Positions 23,934 through 31,091 of a stretch of DNA of 38,508 nt are shown piece after piece (the stretch's first letter is position 1; each line of letters starts with the position of its first letter). A model generated the notes under the pieces. It was not told the DNA's origin, searched no databases, and saw only the letters and a list, made by a program, of their open reading frames with translations. Source of the stretch: JARRJS01 sp037388885 (GTDB taxonomy: Bacteria; Gemmatimonadota; Gemmatimonadetes; Longimicrobiales; RSA9); NCBI GenBank assembly GCA_037388885.1, contig JARRJS010000043.1:1-38508 (forward strand), written 5' to 3'. The translations under genes were made by a program, and so were the position numbers.

Positions 23934-25028
23934 CTATTCCCGTTCCGTATCCGATTCGTTTTCCGGCCCCGTGGCGTCGGTGCCCATCAACTCCGTCACC
24001 AGCAGGCTCGTGTTCTCCACGATGGCCGCCACCTTGTCGTACGGCATGCGCGTGGGGCCGATCACGCCGATCACGCCTTTCAACCCGCCCAGCCGGTACT
24101 CCGACGTCACCAGCGTGAACGCATTCAACTCGGGACGCTCGTGCTCGCTGCCGATGGTGATCTTCAACGTCCGATCGTGTTCCCGCGCCTGCAGCACGCC
24201 CATGAGCAGGTCCCGCTTCTCCGTCAGCTCGATCAGGCTGCGCAGCCGCGGAGGCGACGCGAATTCCGGCTGGTTGGCCAGCACGCTGGCGTGGCCCAGC
24301 AGGAGCTCTCCATCGCCGGCCGCGTCCACGTCGAAGAATTCGTCCGCCGACTGCAGGAAGATGTTCAGCAGCTCGTTCGCGCACGGGTCGTCGCCGGACA
24401 CCACATCGCGCAGGCGTTCCGGCAGTGTCGCCCGGATCTCCGACAGCGCCTGGCCGGCGAGCCGCTCGTTCAGGATCATGGCCAGCGAGGCCAACGTCTC
24501 CTGCGGCACCGACAGCGTCAGGTCAACGTAGACCGTCCGCACCAGCCCGTTCCGCAACGTCAGAATCAGCAGCACCTTCTCGCTGGACAGGCCCGCCAGC
24601 TCGAGCTTCTCCAGCACGACTTCGTTCATGCGGGGCGAGATCGCGAGGCCCAGCTCGCCCGTGAGCAGGCCCATCGCCTGGGCCGCCCGCCACACCAGTC
24701 GTTCCAGCGCGCTGCCGCCATCCTCCTCCAGCTGGTGCCGCAACCGCCGCCATTCGGCCACGCTCAGCTGCACCGGCTTCATGAGCGCATCCACGTAGTA
24801 CCGATAGGCCATGTCCGTGGGCATGCGCCCGGCGGACGTGTGCGGGTGCGACAGGAAGCCCTTCTCTTCCAGGTCCGCCATCGTGTTCCGGATCGTCGCC
24901 GGCGACACGCCCAGATCGAAGCGACGCGCGAGCGTACGACTCCCCGCCGGCTCCGCGGTCTCCACGAAGGTCCGGATCACGGCCTGCAGAACCTGCTGCT
25001 CGCGCTCGCTCAGTGCTTCCACGGACAT
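23934..25028 (-). CDS. hrcA: Heat-inducible transcription repressor HrcA
   Basis: HrcA represses heat-shock operons by binding CIRCE elements and is kept active by GroEL. From ATG 25028 the protein has 364 residues. The N-terminal winged helix has LSEREQQVLQAVIRTF, TLARRFDLGVSPATIRNTMADLEEKG and the HPHTSAGRMPTDMAYRYYVD hallmark. A GAF-like central domain and the C-terminal GVIGVIGPTRMPYDKVAAIV follow. An in-frame ATG at 25064 would add 12 residues; neither start has a strong ribosome-binding site. A possible promoter, TTGACG (25101-25106) and CACATT with 18-bp spacing, overlaps the hemW stop. No CIRCE repeat is visible upstream. The gene is followed directly by dnaJ. Confidence 0.95.
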   Translation of the reverse strand: MSVEALSEREQQVLQAVIRTFVETAEPAGSRTLARRFDLGVSPATIRNTMADLEEKGFLSHPHTSAGRMPTDMAYRYYVDALMKPVQLSVAEWRRLRHQLEEDGGSALERLVWRAAQAMGLLTGELGLAISPRMNEVVLEKLELAGLSSEKVLLILTLRNGLVRTVYVDLTLSVPQETLASLAMILNERLAGQALSEIRATLPERLRDVVSGDDPCANELLNIFLQSADEFFDVDAAGDGELLLGHASVLANQPEFASPPRLRSLIELTEKRDLLMGVLQAREHDRTLKITIGSEHERPELNAFTLVTSEYRLGGLKGVIGVIGPTRMPYDKVAAIVENTSLLVTELMGTDATGPENESDTERE

Positions 25029-25102
25029 CGCGCTTCGCGTGCGTTCCTGCTCGTTCCTCCCCATCCACCGACCCAGAATGTGCCTTCGTGCCGAGGCGGG
25101 CG

Positions 25103-26242
25103 TCAAGCAGCGGTCCCCGGCCGGCCGGCCGCATCCAGCTCGACAGCCAACCGGTCCAGCAACAGCCAGCCCTCGGCGGTCAACCGCAGCCGACCGTCCA
25201 GACTGCCCACCCAGCCCTGCCGCTCCCACTGCGCGGCGAGGCCTCGCTGGCGCTCATTCAATGTCGTGGCGTCGAGGCCTTCCGCGATCCGGAGGCCCAG
25301 CCAAGTCCGCTCGAGGGATGCCGTGTCGGCGTCCAGCGACTCCTCGCCCGCAACCGGCATGCGACCGTCCCTCAGCGCGTTGGCGTACGCCGCCCAGTCC
25401 CGCAGGTTCCACCAGCGCCGCGGCGGCACGTACGAGTGCGCCCCCACGCCCAGGCCCAGGTAGGCCGCGCCTACCCAGTAGGCCCGGTTGTGCCTCGATG
25501 CGCAGCCCGTTCGCGCGAAATTGGACACCTCGTAGTGCTCGTAACCCGCGGCCGTCAGGCGCTCCGCCGCCGCCAGGTACTCCTCGCCGTATACTTTCTC
25601 ATCCGCCAGCCGCGTACGACCCTCCCGTACCCAGCGCCCAAGAGGTGCGGCCCGCTCCGCCGTCAGCCCGTACAACGAGATGTGCGAGGGCTCCAGCGCC
25701 AGAGCGCGCTCCAGGTCCGCACCCCAGTCCCGGCCCAGGGCGGCCGGCAGCCCGAAGATAAGATCCAGGCTCACGTTGTTCAGGCCGGCGGCGCGCGCCG
25801 CGGCCACCGCGCGCGCCGGGCCCTCCGGCCCGTGCAGGCGGCCCATCCACTTCAGGGCCGGCGCGTGGAACGTCTGCGCCCCCAGGCTGACTCGGTTGAC
25901 CCCCGCCACCACCCAGTCCCGGGCCAGCTCGTCGCTGAAGCTCTCCGGGTTCGCCTCCACCGTCCATTCCGCGCCGGGACTCAGCACGTAGCAGGTCTCC
26001 ACGATGTCGCGCAGCCGCGCCATGACGCCCAACCCGAGCACCGACGGCGTGCCGCCGCCGACGTAGAGCGTATCCAGACGCCCGGGCTCCCGCCGCTGGC
26101 CCGCACGGGCCTGCAGCTCGGCAGCTGTCGCGTCCAGCCACGCGTCCACGGGCGGCGACGACGTGGCGTGCACGGCGAAGTCGCAGTAGCTGCAACGCCT
26201 TTTGCAGAACGGAACGTGGACGTAGAGGTGTCGGGATCGCAC
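25103..26242 (-). CDS. hemW: Radical SAM protein HemW (heme chaperone-like)
   Basis: A 379-residue radical SAM protein of the HemW branch, which traffics heme rather than acting as a true coproporphyrinogen III dehydrogenase. The cluster motif CKRRCSYCDF (C13, C17, C20) is the HemW form. YVGGGTPSVL, VEANPES and the GVNRVSLGAQTF region follow. The HemW C-terminal domain includes YEVSNFAR, GVGAHSY and SLERTWLGLRIAEGL. The start is uncertain: GTG 26242 begins a few residues before the conserved YVHVPFC and leaves 46 bp after dprA, but lacks a good ribosome-binding site. hemW-hrcA-dnaJ order is common in several phyla. It is read in the same direction as both neighbours. Confidence 0.93.
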   Translation of the reverse strand: MRSRHLYVHVPFCKRRCSYCDFAVHATSSPPVDAWLDATAAELQARAGQRREPGRLDTLYVGGGTPSVLGLGVMARLRDIVETCYVLSPGAEWTVEANPESFSDELARDWVVAGVNRVSLGAQTFHAPALKWMGRLHGPEGPARAVAAARAAGLNNVSLDLIFGLPAALGRDWGADLERALALEPSHISLYGLTAERAAPLGRWVREGRTRLADEKVYGEEYLAAAERLTAAGYEHYEVSNFARTGCASRHNRAYWVGAAYLGLGVGAHSYVPPRRWWNLRDWAAYANALRDGRMPVAGEESLDADTASLERTWLGLRIAEGLDATTLNERQRGLAAQWERQGWVGSLDGRLRLTAEGWLLLDRLAVELDAAGRPGTAA

Positions 26243-26288
26243 GAACGCTGATACCCACGTCGCGGCGAGGGGTTCTGCGCCTGGCCCG

Positions 26289-27401
26289 TCAGCGCACACG
26301 GGCGAAGCGCCGGCCCGGCAGCTGGCGCGCGTGGCCTTCAAGCTCCAGGGCCAGCAGGCCTGCCAGGGCACGGCCCGGGTCGAGCCCTGCCGAGGCGGCG
26401 ATGTCGTCCAGCAGGCGCGGCTCATCCCGCAGCGCTCGCCAGAGGGGATCGGCCGGCAGGCCCCGCCCGGAGTCGGACGGACTGCGCCCTCCAGCGCGCT
26501 CCGGTTTGGCGGGCAGTCCCAGCTCTTCCAGCACATCGCCTGGACCGGTCACCAGCCGGGCCCCGTCGCGGATCAACGCGTTCGTTCCGACGCTCGTCGC
26601 ACGATCGGCACGCCCCGGCACCGCCATGATGTCGCGGCCCAGGTCCGCCGCATGTCGCGCGGTGCTCAACGCGCCACTCTTCGCGCCGGCTTCCACGACC
26701 ACGACGGCGTAAGCGAGGGCCGCGATGAGCCGATTGCGCTGCGGGAACCGGTACGTGTCCGGCGGCTCGCCCGGCAGAAACTCGCTCAGCAACAGGCCCT
26801 GCCTCGCGATTCGCGCCTGCAGGCGGGCGTGCTCCCGCGGATACACGACGTCCACGCCACAACCCAGCACGGCCACCGTACCCCCGGCCAGCGCTGCCGC
26901 GTGCGCGAGCCCGTCGATGCCCCGGGCGAGGCCGCTCACCACGACGACACCCGCCCGCGAGAGTCCGCCGGCCAGCATGCGCGCCATCTCGCCGCCGTAC
27001 TCCGTGTGCTTGCGCGTCCCCACCACGCCCACGACCGGGCGCGCCAGCAGGTCCAGGTTCCCGCGGGCGAACAGGCAGTACGGCGGGTCGCGCAGGTGGC
27101 GCAGGCGTTCCGGGTACGCGGCGTCGTTCAGCGTCAACACGAGGATGCCCAGACGCTCAACGATGGTGATGGCCCGACCGATGCGGCCGGCCAGTCCCGG
27201 CTTCTCCGCCAGGGCCGCCCGCGCCGCGCATACATCCGGTTCGTCGCACCGCAACGCGGCTTCCGGCGAGCCATGGCGCCCCACCAGCTGCCGCAGGCGA
27301 ACAGGCCCGATGCCGGGAAGCAACACCAGGCGAAAAAGCGTATCGAGCCACTCCCGGCTCGTACGCGGCCTGGCGTTTGCCGCCGCGGACCGCAGGGTCA
27401 C
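26289..27401 (-). CDS. dprA: DNA-processing protein DprA
   Basis: DprA protects incoming single-stranded DNA and loads RecA during natural transformation. This 370-residue protein has a helix-hairpin-helix/SAM-like N-terminal region (LLPGIGPVRLRQLV), the Rossmann core with GVVGTRKHTEYG, VSGLARGIDGLAH and PQRNRLIAALA...SGAL, and the C-terminal winged helix (DDIAASAGLDPGRALAGLLALE). GTG 27401 is preferred because it overlaps the obg TGA as GTGA and has GGAGG runs upstream; GTG 27410 would overlap by 13 bp. Presence of dprA hints at competence potential, but no com genes are in the window. Confidence 0.95.
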   Translation of the reverse strand: MTLRSAAANARPRTSREWLDTLFRLVLLPGIGPVRLRQLVGRHGSPEAALRCDEPDVCAARAALAEKPGLAGRIGRAITIVERLGILVLTLNDAAYPERLRHLRDPPYCLFARGNLDLLARPVVGVVGTRKHTEYGGEMARMLAGGLSRAGVVVVSGLARGIDGLAHAAALAGGTVAVLGCGVDVVYPREHARLQARIARQGLLLSEFLPGEPPDTYRFPQRNRLIAALAYAVVVVEAGAKSGALSTARHAADLGRDIMAVPGRADRATSVGTNALIRDGARLVTGPGDVLEELGLPAKPERAGGRSPSDSGRGLPADPLWRALRDEPRLLDDIAASAGLDPGRALAGLLALELEGHARQLPGRRFARVR

Positions 27402-28426
27402 GGCCTCCACTCCTCCATAGTCGGCGCGTCTGCTTCAGGGGCATCCGCTCGCTTCAGGTCCTGCACGCGGCGCCACAAGGCCTCCAGCAGCTCGGGAACG
27501 CCCTCACCCGTCACGGCCGACACGATGAAGGTGCCCCAGGCATCCGGGGCCTCGAACGACGGCGCCTCCTCTCCCGCCAGCAGGTCAGCCTTGGAGAACA
27601 CGACGCAGTGCGGCCGCTGCGTCAGCGACTCGGAGTATGCCGCCAGCTCCTCGCGCAACGCCCGGTACTCCGCTTCCACGTCTGCGTCCACGGGCAGCAG
27701 GAACGCCAGCGTTCGCGTCCTCTCGATATGCCGCAGAAACTGAAGGCCGAGCCCACGACCCTCGTGGGCGCCTTCAATGATGCCCGGGATGTCCGCGATC
27801 ACGAAGCTGCGCCGGTCCGGCAGCTGCGCGACACCCAGGTTCGGTGCCAGAGTCGTGAACGGGTACGCCGCAATCTTCGGTCGCGCGGCTGACACCACCG
27901 AGAGCAGCGTGGACTTGCCCGCGTTCGGCTGGCCCACCAACCCCACGTCGGCGAACAGCTTCAGCTCCAGCCGCAGGTGGCGCTCCTCCCCCGCCTCGCC
28001 CGGTTCCCATTCCCGGGGCGCCCGGTTCGTCGGCGTCGCGAACGCCGCGTTGCCGCGGCCGCCGCGACCGCCGTGCGCGACGACCAGCGTGTCACCGTCC
28101 TCCAGCAGCTCACCGATGGGCTTCCCCGTTTCCGCGTCGCTGACCACCGTGCCGGGCGGCACGCGCTGCCAGAGGTCCTGTCCGTCGCGACCCGTCATGT
28201 TCTTGCCCTGGCCGTGCTCGCCCCGCTCCGCCCGGTAGTGCTCCTGGTACCGGTAATCGAGAAGCGTTTCCAGCTGGGCGTCGGCCCGCAGGATCACATC
28301 GCCGCCGCGGCCGCCGTCGCCGCCGGACGGGCCGCCCCGCGGCACGAACTTCTCGCGCCGGAACGCCTCCGCTCCGGAGCCGCCCGTGCCGGCGTAGACG
28401 TGGATGGTCGCTTCATCGACGAACAT
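27398..28426 (-). CDS. obgE: Obg-family GTPase
   Basis: Obg is an essential GTPase in 50S ribosome assembly and stress signalling. The 342-residue protein has the glycine-rich Obg fold (1-158) with GGPSGGDGGRGGDV and HGGRGGRGN. The G domain follows, with G1 GQPNAGKST (165-173), TTLAPNLGV (G2), DIPGIIEGAHEG (G3) and FSKADLL (G4). There is no long C-terminal OCT extension. ATG at 28426 overlaps the CMD-family gene by 14 bp. It is followed by dprA with a 4-bp overlap. Confidence 0.96.
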   Translation of the reverse strand: MFVDEATIHVYAGTGGSGAEAFRREKFVPRGGPSGGDGGRGGDVILRADAQLETLLDYRYQEHYRAERGEHGQGKNMTGRDGQDLWQRVPPGTVVSDAETGKPIGELLEDGDTLVVAHGGRGGRGNAAFATPTNRAPREWEPGEAGEERHLRLELKLFADVGLVGQPNAGKSTLLSVVSAARPKIAAYPFTTLAPNLGVAQLPDRRSFVIADIPGIIEGAHEGRGLGLQFLRHIERTRTLAFLLPVDADVEAEYRALREELAAYSESLTQRPHCVVFSKADLLAGEEAPSFEAPDAWGTFIVSAVTGEGVPELLEALWRRVQDLKRADAPEADAPTMEEWRP

Positions 28427-29060
28427 CGCCCCGGACCTCTCCCTCCGCCGTTACGTGCCGTGTCTGCACCTTGTGCCAGACCTTCCACGTGTCCCTGCGC
28501 CGCTCGCGGGGCAGCAGCTCGCGGATCCACGCCAGGACCTGCTCCACGTCCGCCGGCTCCGTGCCCACATTGAGGGCGCCACGCAGGTGCGCGTACAGCT
28601 GGCGCGGCACCGTCAACGGCGCCAGCATGGCCACGATGCACAGCTCCCGCCGCACCAGGTCCAGGGTGCCCCGACCCAGCACCTTGCCGTACCCCTCGGT
28701 GACGGCCCAGCGGTCCAGGTCGCCGTGCAGCCGGCCCACCGCATCGCGCAGTTGTTCGTACTGCCCGTCGTACACCTTCGAGCAGACCTCCACGCCCCGC
28801 TGCTCCCAGCCCGCCCAGTCGGCCGGCGCCGCGGCCGGCGCGGGCCGCCCGGAACGCTTGCGCCAGAGCATGAACGCGTTCAGCGCGGCGGGATAGCCGA
28901 GGAACAGGTAGCTCTGGAGCAGCACTTCCTCTGCGGCGTCCGGGTCCCCACCCCGCAGCACATCGTCCATGGCATTCAGCAGACGCACCGGATCCGGCCG
29001 GACCACGGACCGCCCCAGGGCGGCCGCCAGGCGAACCAGCACACGAGTGCCCTCAACCAT
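28413..29060 (-). CDS. Carboxymuconolactone decarboxylase / AhpD-fold family protein
   Basis: A 215-residue helical protein resembling two carboxymuconolactone-decarboxylase (CMD) units in tandem. The first half carries LLQSYLFLGYPAALNAFMLW; the second has RRELCIVAMLAPLTVPRQLY followed by AHLRGALNVG, typical of the CMD core. The CxxC pair of peroxidase members such as AhpD is missing, with only single cysteines, so classical alkylhydroperoxidase activity is unlikely. I use ATG 29060; GTG 29069 upstream is possible. It overlaps obg by 14 bp and the small unknown gene upstream by 8 bp. Substrate and role are unknown. Confidence 0.78.
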   Translation of the reverse strand: MVEGTRVLVRLAAALGRSVVRPDPVRLLNAMDDVLRGGDPDAAEEVLLQSYLFLGYPAALNAFMLWRKRSGRPAPAAAPADWAGWEQRGVEVCSKVYDGQYEQLRDAVGRLHGDLDRWAVTEGYGKVLGRGTLDLVRRELCIVAMLAPLTVPRQLYAHLRGALNVGTEPADVEQVLAWIRELLPRERRRDTWKVWHKVQTRHVTAEGEVRGDVRR

Positions 29061-29235
29061 GGTCCGCACCCTTCGTGACGCGCACCCGATGTGACGATTC
29101 CAGCCACTCCCAGCGCGTCACCTCCCCGCGTACGTCGAACGTCTCCACGCTGTGCCTCTCCTCCAAAGTGCAAGCGCGGCCGACCGCGCTCCATGTCTCC
29201 ACGAGTCCATCACATGCCGCCCCGGGCCAGCTCAC
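29053..29235 (-). CDS. Small unknown protein (60 residues)
   Basis: I recognise no family. The frame fills the 171-bp gap between the EamA gene and the CMD gene. Its GTG overlaps the EamA stop as GTGA, and its TGA overlaps the CMD ATG by 8 bp, the same coupling seen in confirmed neighbours. The protein has several charged and Trp residues in an alternating pattern (TRWEWLESSHRVRVT) suggestive of beta strands, and no signal or membrane segment. The frame continues far upstream inside the EamA gene, so the open frame alone is weak evidence; the junction pattern is the main support. Confidence 0.5.
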   Translation of the reverse strand: MSWPGAACDGLVETWSAVGRACTLEERHSVETFDVRGEVTRWEWLESSHRVRVTKGADHG

Positions 29236-30212
29236 GTCCAGCCACCGTTGCCCGCCGGTACCGCCGGGCGCCCCGCGCTCTTCCACCGGCTGCGGATGAC
29301 GCCCAGCGCGATGCCCAGCAGGATGAGCAAGCCGCCGGCCACCGTCTGCAACGACGGCGTCTCCCGGATGCCCGGCAGCCACCACGCCAGCAGCGTGGCG
29401 CCCACGGGCTCGCCCAGCAGCGCCAGGTTGGCGACGTAGGCCGGAATGTAGCGCAACGCGTAGTTCACACCCGTGTGACCCAGCATCATCGGCCCGGCGG
29501 CCAGCGCCAGGAAGACCAACCAGTCCCGGGCGGCGTAGCCCGTCATATGCACGGACGGGTGTAGCACCACCGCCACCAACAGGGTCAGCGCCGCCATGCC
29601 GTAAACCACGCCGATGTAGACCCACAGGTCCAGCCGTTGTCGCAGCCGCCGACCAATGACGTAGTAGCCCGAGACGAACACGGCGCCGGCCACGGCCAGC
29701 GCGTCGCCCAGGAACGGCGCTGTGCCGCGGCCGAAGTCTCCCCAACCGATCACCGCCGCCCCCACCACGGCCACCACGATGCCCGCAGACTCCAGCCGTG
29801 TAGGATGTTCGCCCAGGAACACCACGGACAGCAGCGCCACGATGATCGGCTGCGTATTCACCAGCACCACCGAGCTGGCCACCGACGTCAGCGCGATGGA
29901 CGCGATCCAGCTCCAGAAGTGGGCCGCCAGCAGCACGCCCGACACCACCGCGAGCGACCATTGCGCCAACGTCAGTCGGAAGGCCTGGCGAACGCCACCC
30001 CGCACTGCCAGCACAATGGCAATGAAGGCCATCGAGAACACCAGGCGCCACATGGCCACAGCCAGCGCCGGCGCCTGCGTAAACCGGATCAGGGGGCCGG
30101 CCCAGCTCACCGCCAGGACCGCGATGAGCAAAACGAACCCGGGCGGAGGCATCGGCCTGGCCCGGGTCGGAGGCGTGGACTTCCGCTGCGCCCGCGCCGC
30201 TTCGTCGTTCAT
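29232..30212 (-). CDS. EamA/DMT-family membrane transporter
   Basis: A 326-residue inner-membrane protein with about ten hydrophobic helices arranged as two EamA repeats, the layout of drug/metabolite exporters. Recognisable parts are VSWAGPLIRFTQAPALAVAM and SVASSVVLVNTQPIIVALLS in the first half, with GEHPTRLESAGIVVAVVGA, and GHTGVNYALRYIPAYVANLA and LLGEPVGATLLAWWLPG in the second. ATG 30212 is chosen; TTG 30221 is possible. There is no Shine-Dalgarno; a TATATT lies 8 bp before the ATG, so a very short leader is conceivable. It follows the TauE gene by 27 bp. Substrate is unknown; many relatives export amino acids or metabolites. Confidence 0.9.
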   Translation of the reverse strand: MNDEAARAQRKSTPPTRARPMPPPGFVLLIAVLAVSWAGPLIRFTQAPALAVAMWRLVFSMAFIAIVLAVRGGVRQAFRLTLAQWSLAVVSGVLLAAHFWSWIASIALTSVASSVVLVNTQPIIVALLSVVFLGEHPTRLESAGIVVAVVGAAVIGWGDFGRGTAPFLGDALAVAGAVFVSGYYVIGRRLRQRLDLWVYIGVVYGMAALTLLVAVVLHPSVHMTGYAARDWLVFLALAAGPMMLGHTGVNYALRYIPAYVANLALLGEPVGATLLAWWLPGIRETPSLQTVAGGLLILLGIALGVIRSRWKSAGRPAVPAGNGGWT

Positions 30213-30239
30213 TCGCGACAATATACAGGGATCGCCATG

Positions 30240-31076
30240 TCAGAACAGCCGCGGCAGGTTGCCGACGATCAGGCGCAACGCCAACAGGAGGAACAGCACG
30301 GCGAACAGCACGCGTAGCGCCCGCGTGTCCAACCGCTGGTTCACCCTCGCGCCCAGCGGTGCCATGATCGTCGAGGCGAGCAGGATCGGCACGGCGGCCG
30401 CCACGTGCACGTAGCCCACACTGCCCGGCGGCATGACGACCTGGGGCGGTACGCCCGACGCCATGTAGGTCACCACGCCGGCCAGCGCCGTGAATACGAT
30501 GATCGCGATGGAGGTCGCCGCCACCTTCCGGATCTCCAGGCCCACCAGGTAGATCAGCACGGGAATCGCCACGATGCCGCCGCCCACGCCCAGCAGCGAG
30601 GACACGAGGCCGATCGCCAATCCGGACAGCAGCAGGAACGGCACGGCCGCCCGCCCCCGGGGCGAACCGGTCTGCCCACGCTGCCGCAGCAGCCGCAACG
30701 CGGAATACAGCAGCACGAAGCCGAAAAGCACCTTGAGCAGCTCCGCCGGCAGGTGCGGTGCCAGCTCGGCGCCCGCCACCGCCGCCACCACCGCGCCGAT
30801 GGCCAGCGGCACCACCGCCCTCCATGCCACCAGGCGCGCCCGCTGGTACGCCAACGCGCCCACCAGCGTCGTGGGCACGATCACCAGCAAACTGGTGGCG
30901 TGCGACACCACCGCCTGCAGCGACGGCGGCACCTGCGCACCGCTCCATGTGGGGTGTGCGTAGAAAAAATAGAGGAGGGGTACGATGACCACCCCTCCTC
31001 CGACGCCGACCAGGCCGGCCGTGAATCCGGCGAGCAGCCCCGCGCCCAGGAGCGCGACGATGACGCCGATGCTCAA
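30240..31076 (-). CDS. TauE/SafE-family sulfite/sulfonate exporter
   Basis: A 278-residue membrane protein with about eight hydrophobic helices in two repeats. Each repeat begins with the family glycine motif, AGLVGVGGGVVIVPLL near residue 20 and SSLLGVGGGIVAIPVLI in the middle. Members export sulfite, sulfoacetate or other organic anions. The TTG start at 31076 lacks a good ribosome-binding site, but the gene begins 15 bp after the S41 protease stop, so reinitiation is possible. It sits in a run of envelope genes (S41 protease, TauE, EamA). No sulfur-metabolism genes are nearby to specify the substrate. Confidence 0.9.
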   Translation of the reverse strand: MSIGVIVALLGAGLLAGFTAGLVGVGGGVVIVPLLYFFYAHPTWSGAQVPPSLQAVVSHATSLLVIVPTTLVGALAYQRARLVAWRAVVPLAIGAVVAAVAGAELAPHLPAELLKVLFGFVLLYSALRLLRQRGQTGSPRGRAAVPFLLLSGLAIGLVSSLLGVGGGIVAIPVLIYLVGLEIRKVAATSIAIIVFTALAGVVTYMASGVPPQVVMPPGSVGYVHVAAAVPILLASTIMAPLGARVNQRLDTRALRVLFAVLFLLLALRLIVGNLPRLF

Positions 31077-31091
31077 CCGGCCCGGCCCGGC

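Noticed and set aside
25029..25102. CIRCE element upstream of hrcA
   Set aside because: I looked for the inverted repeat with GCACTC and GAGTGC arms and found none in this 74-bp gap.
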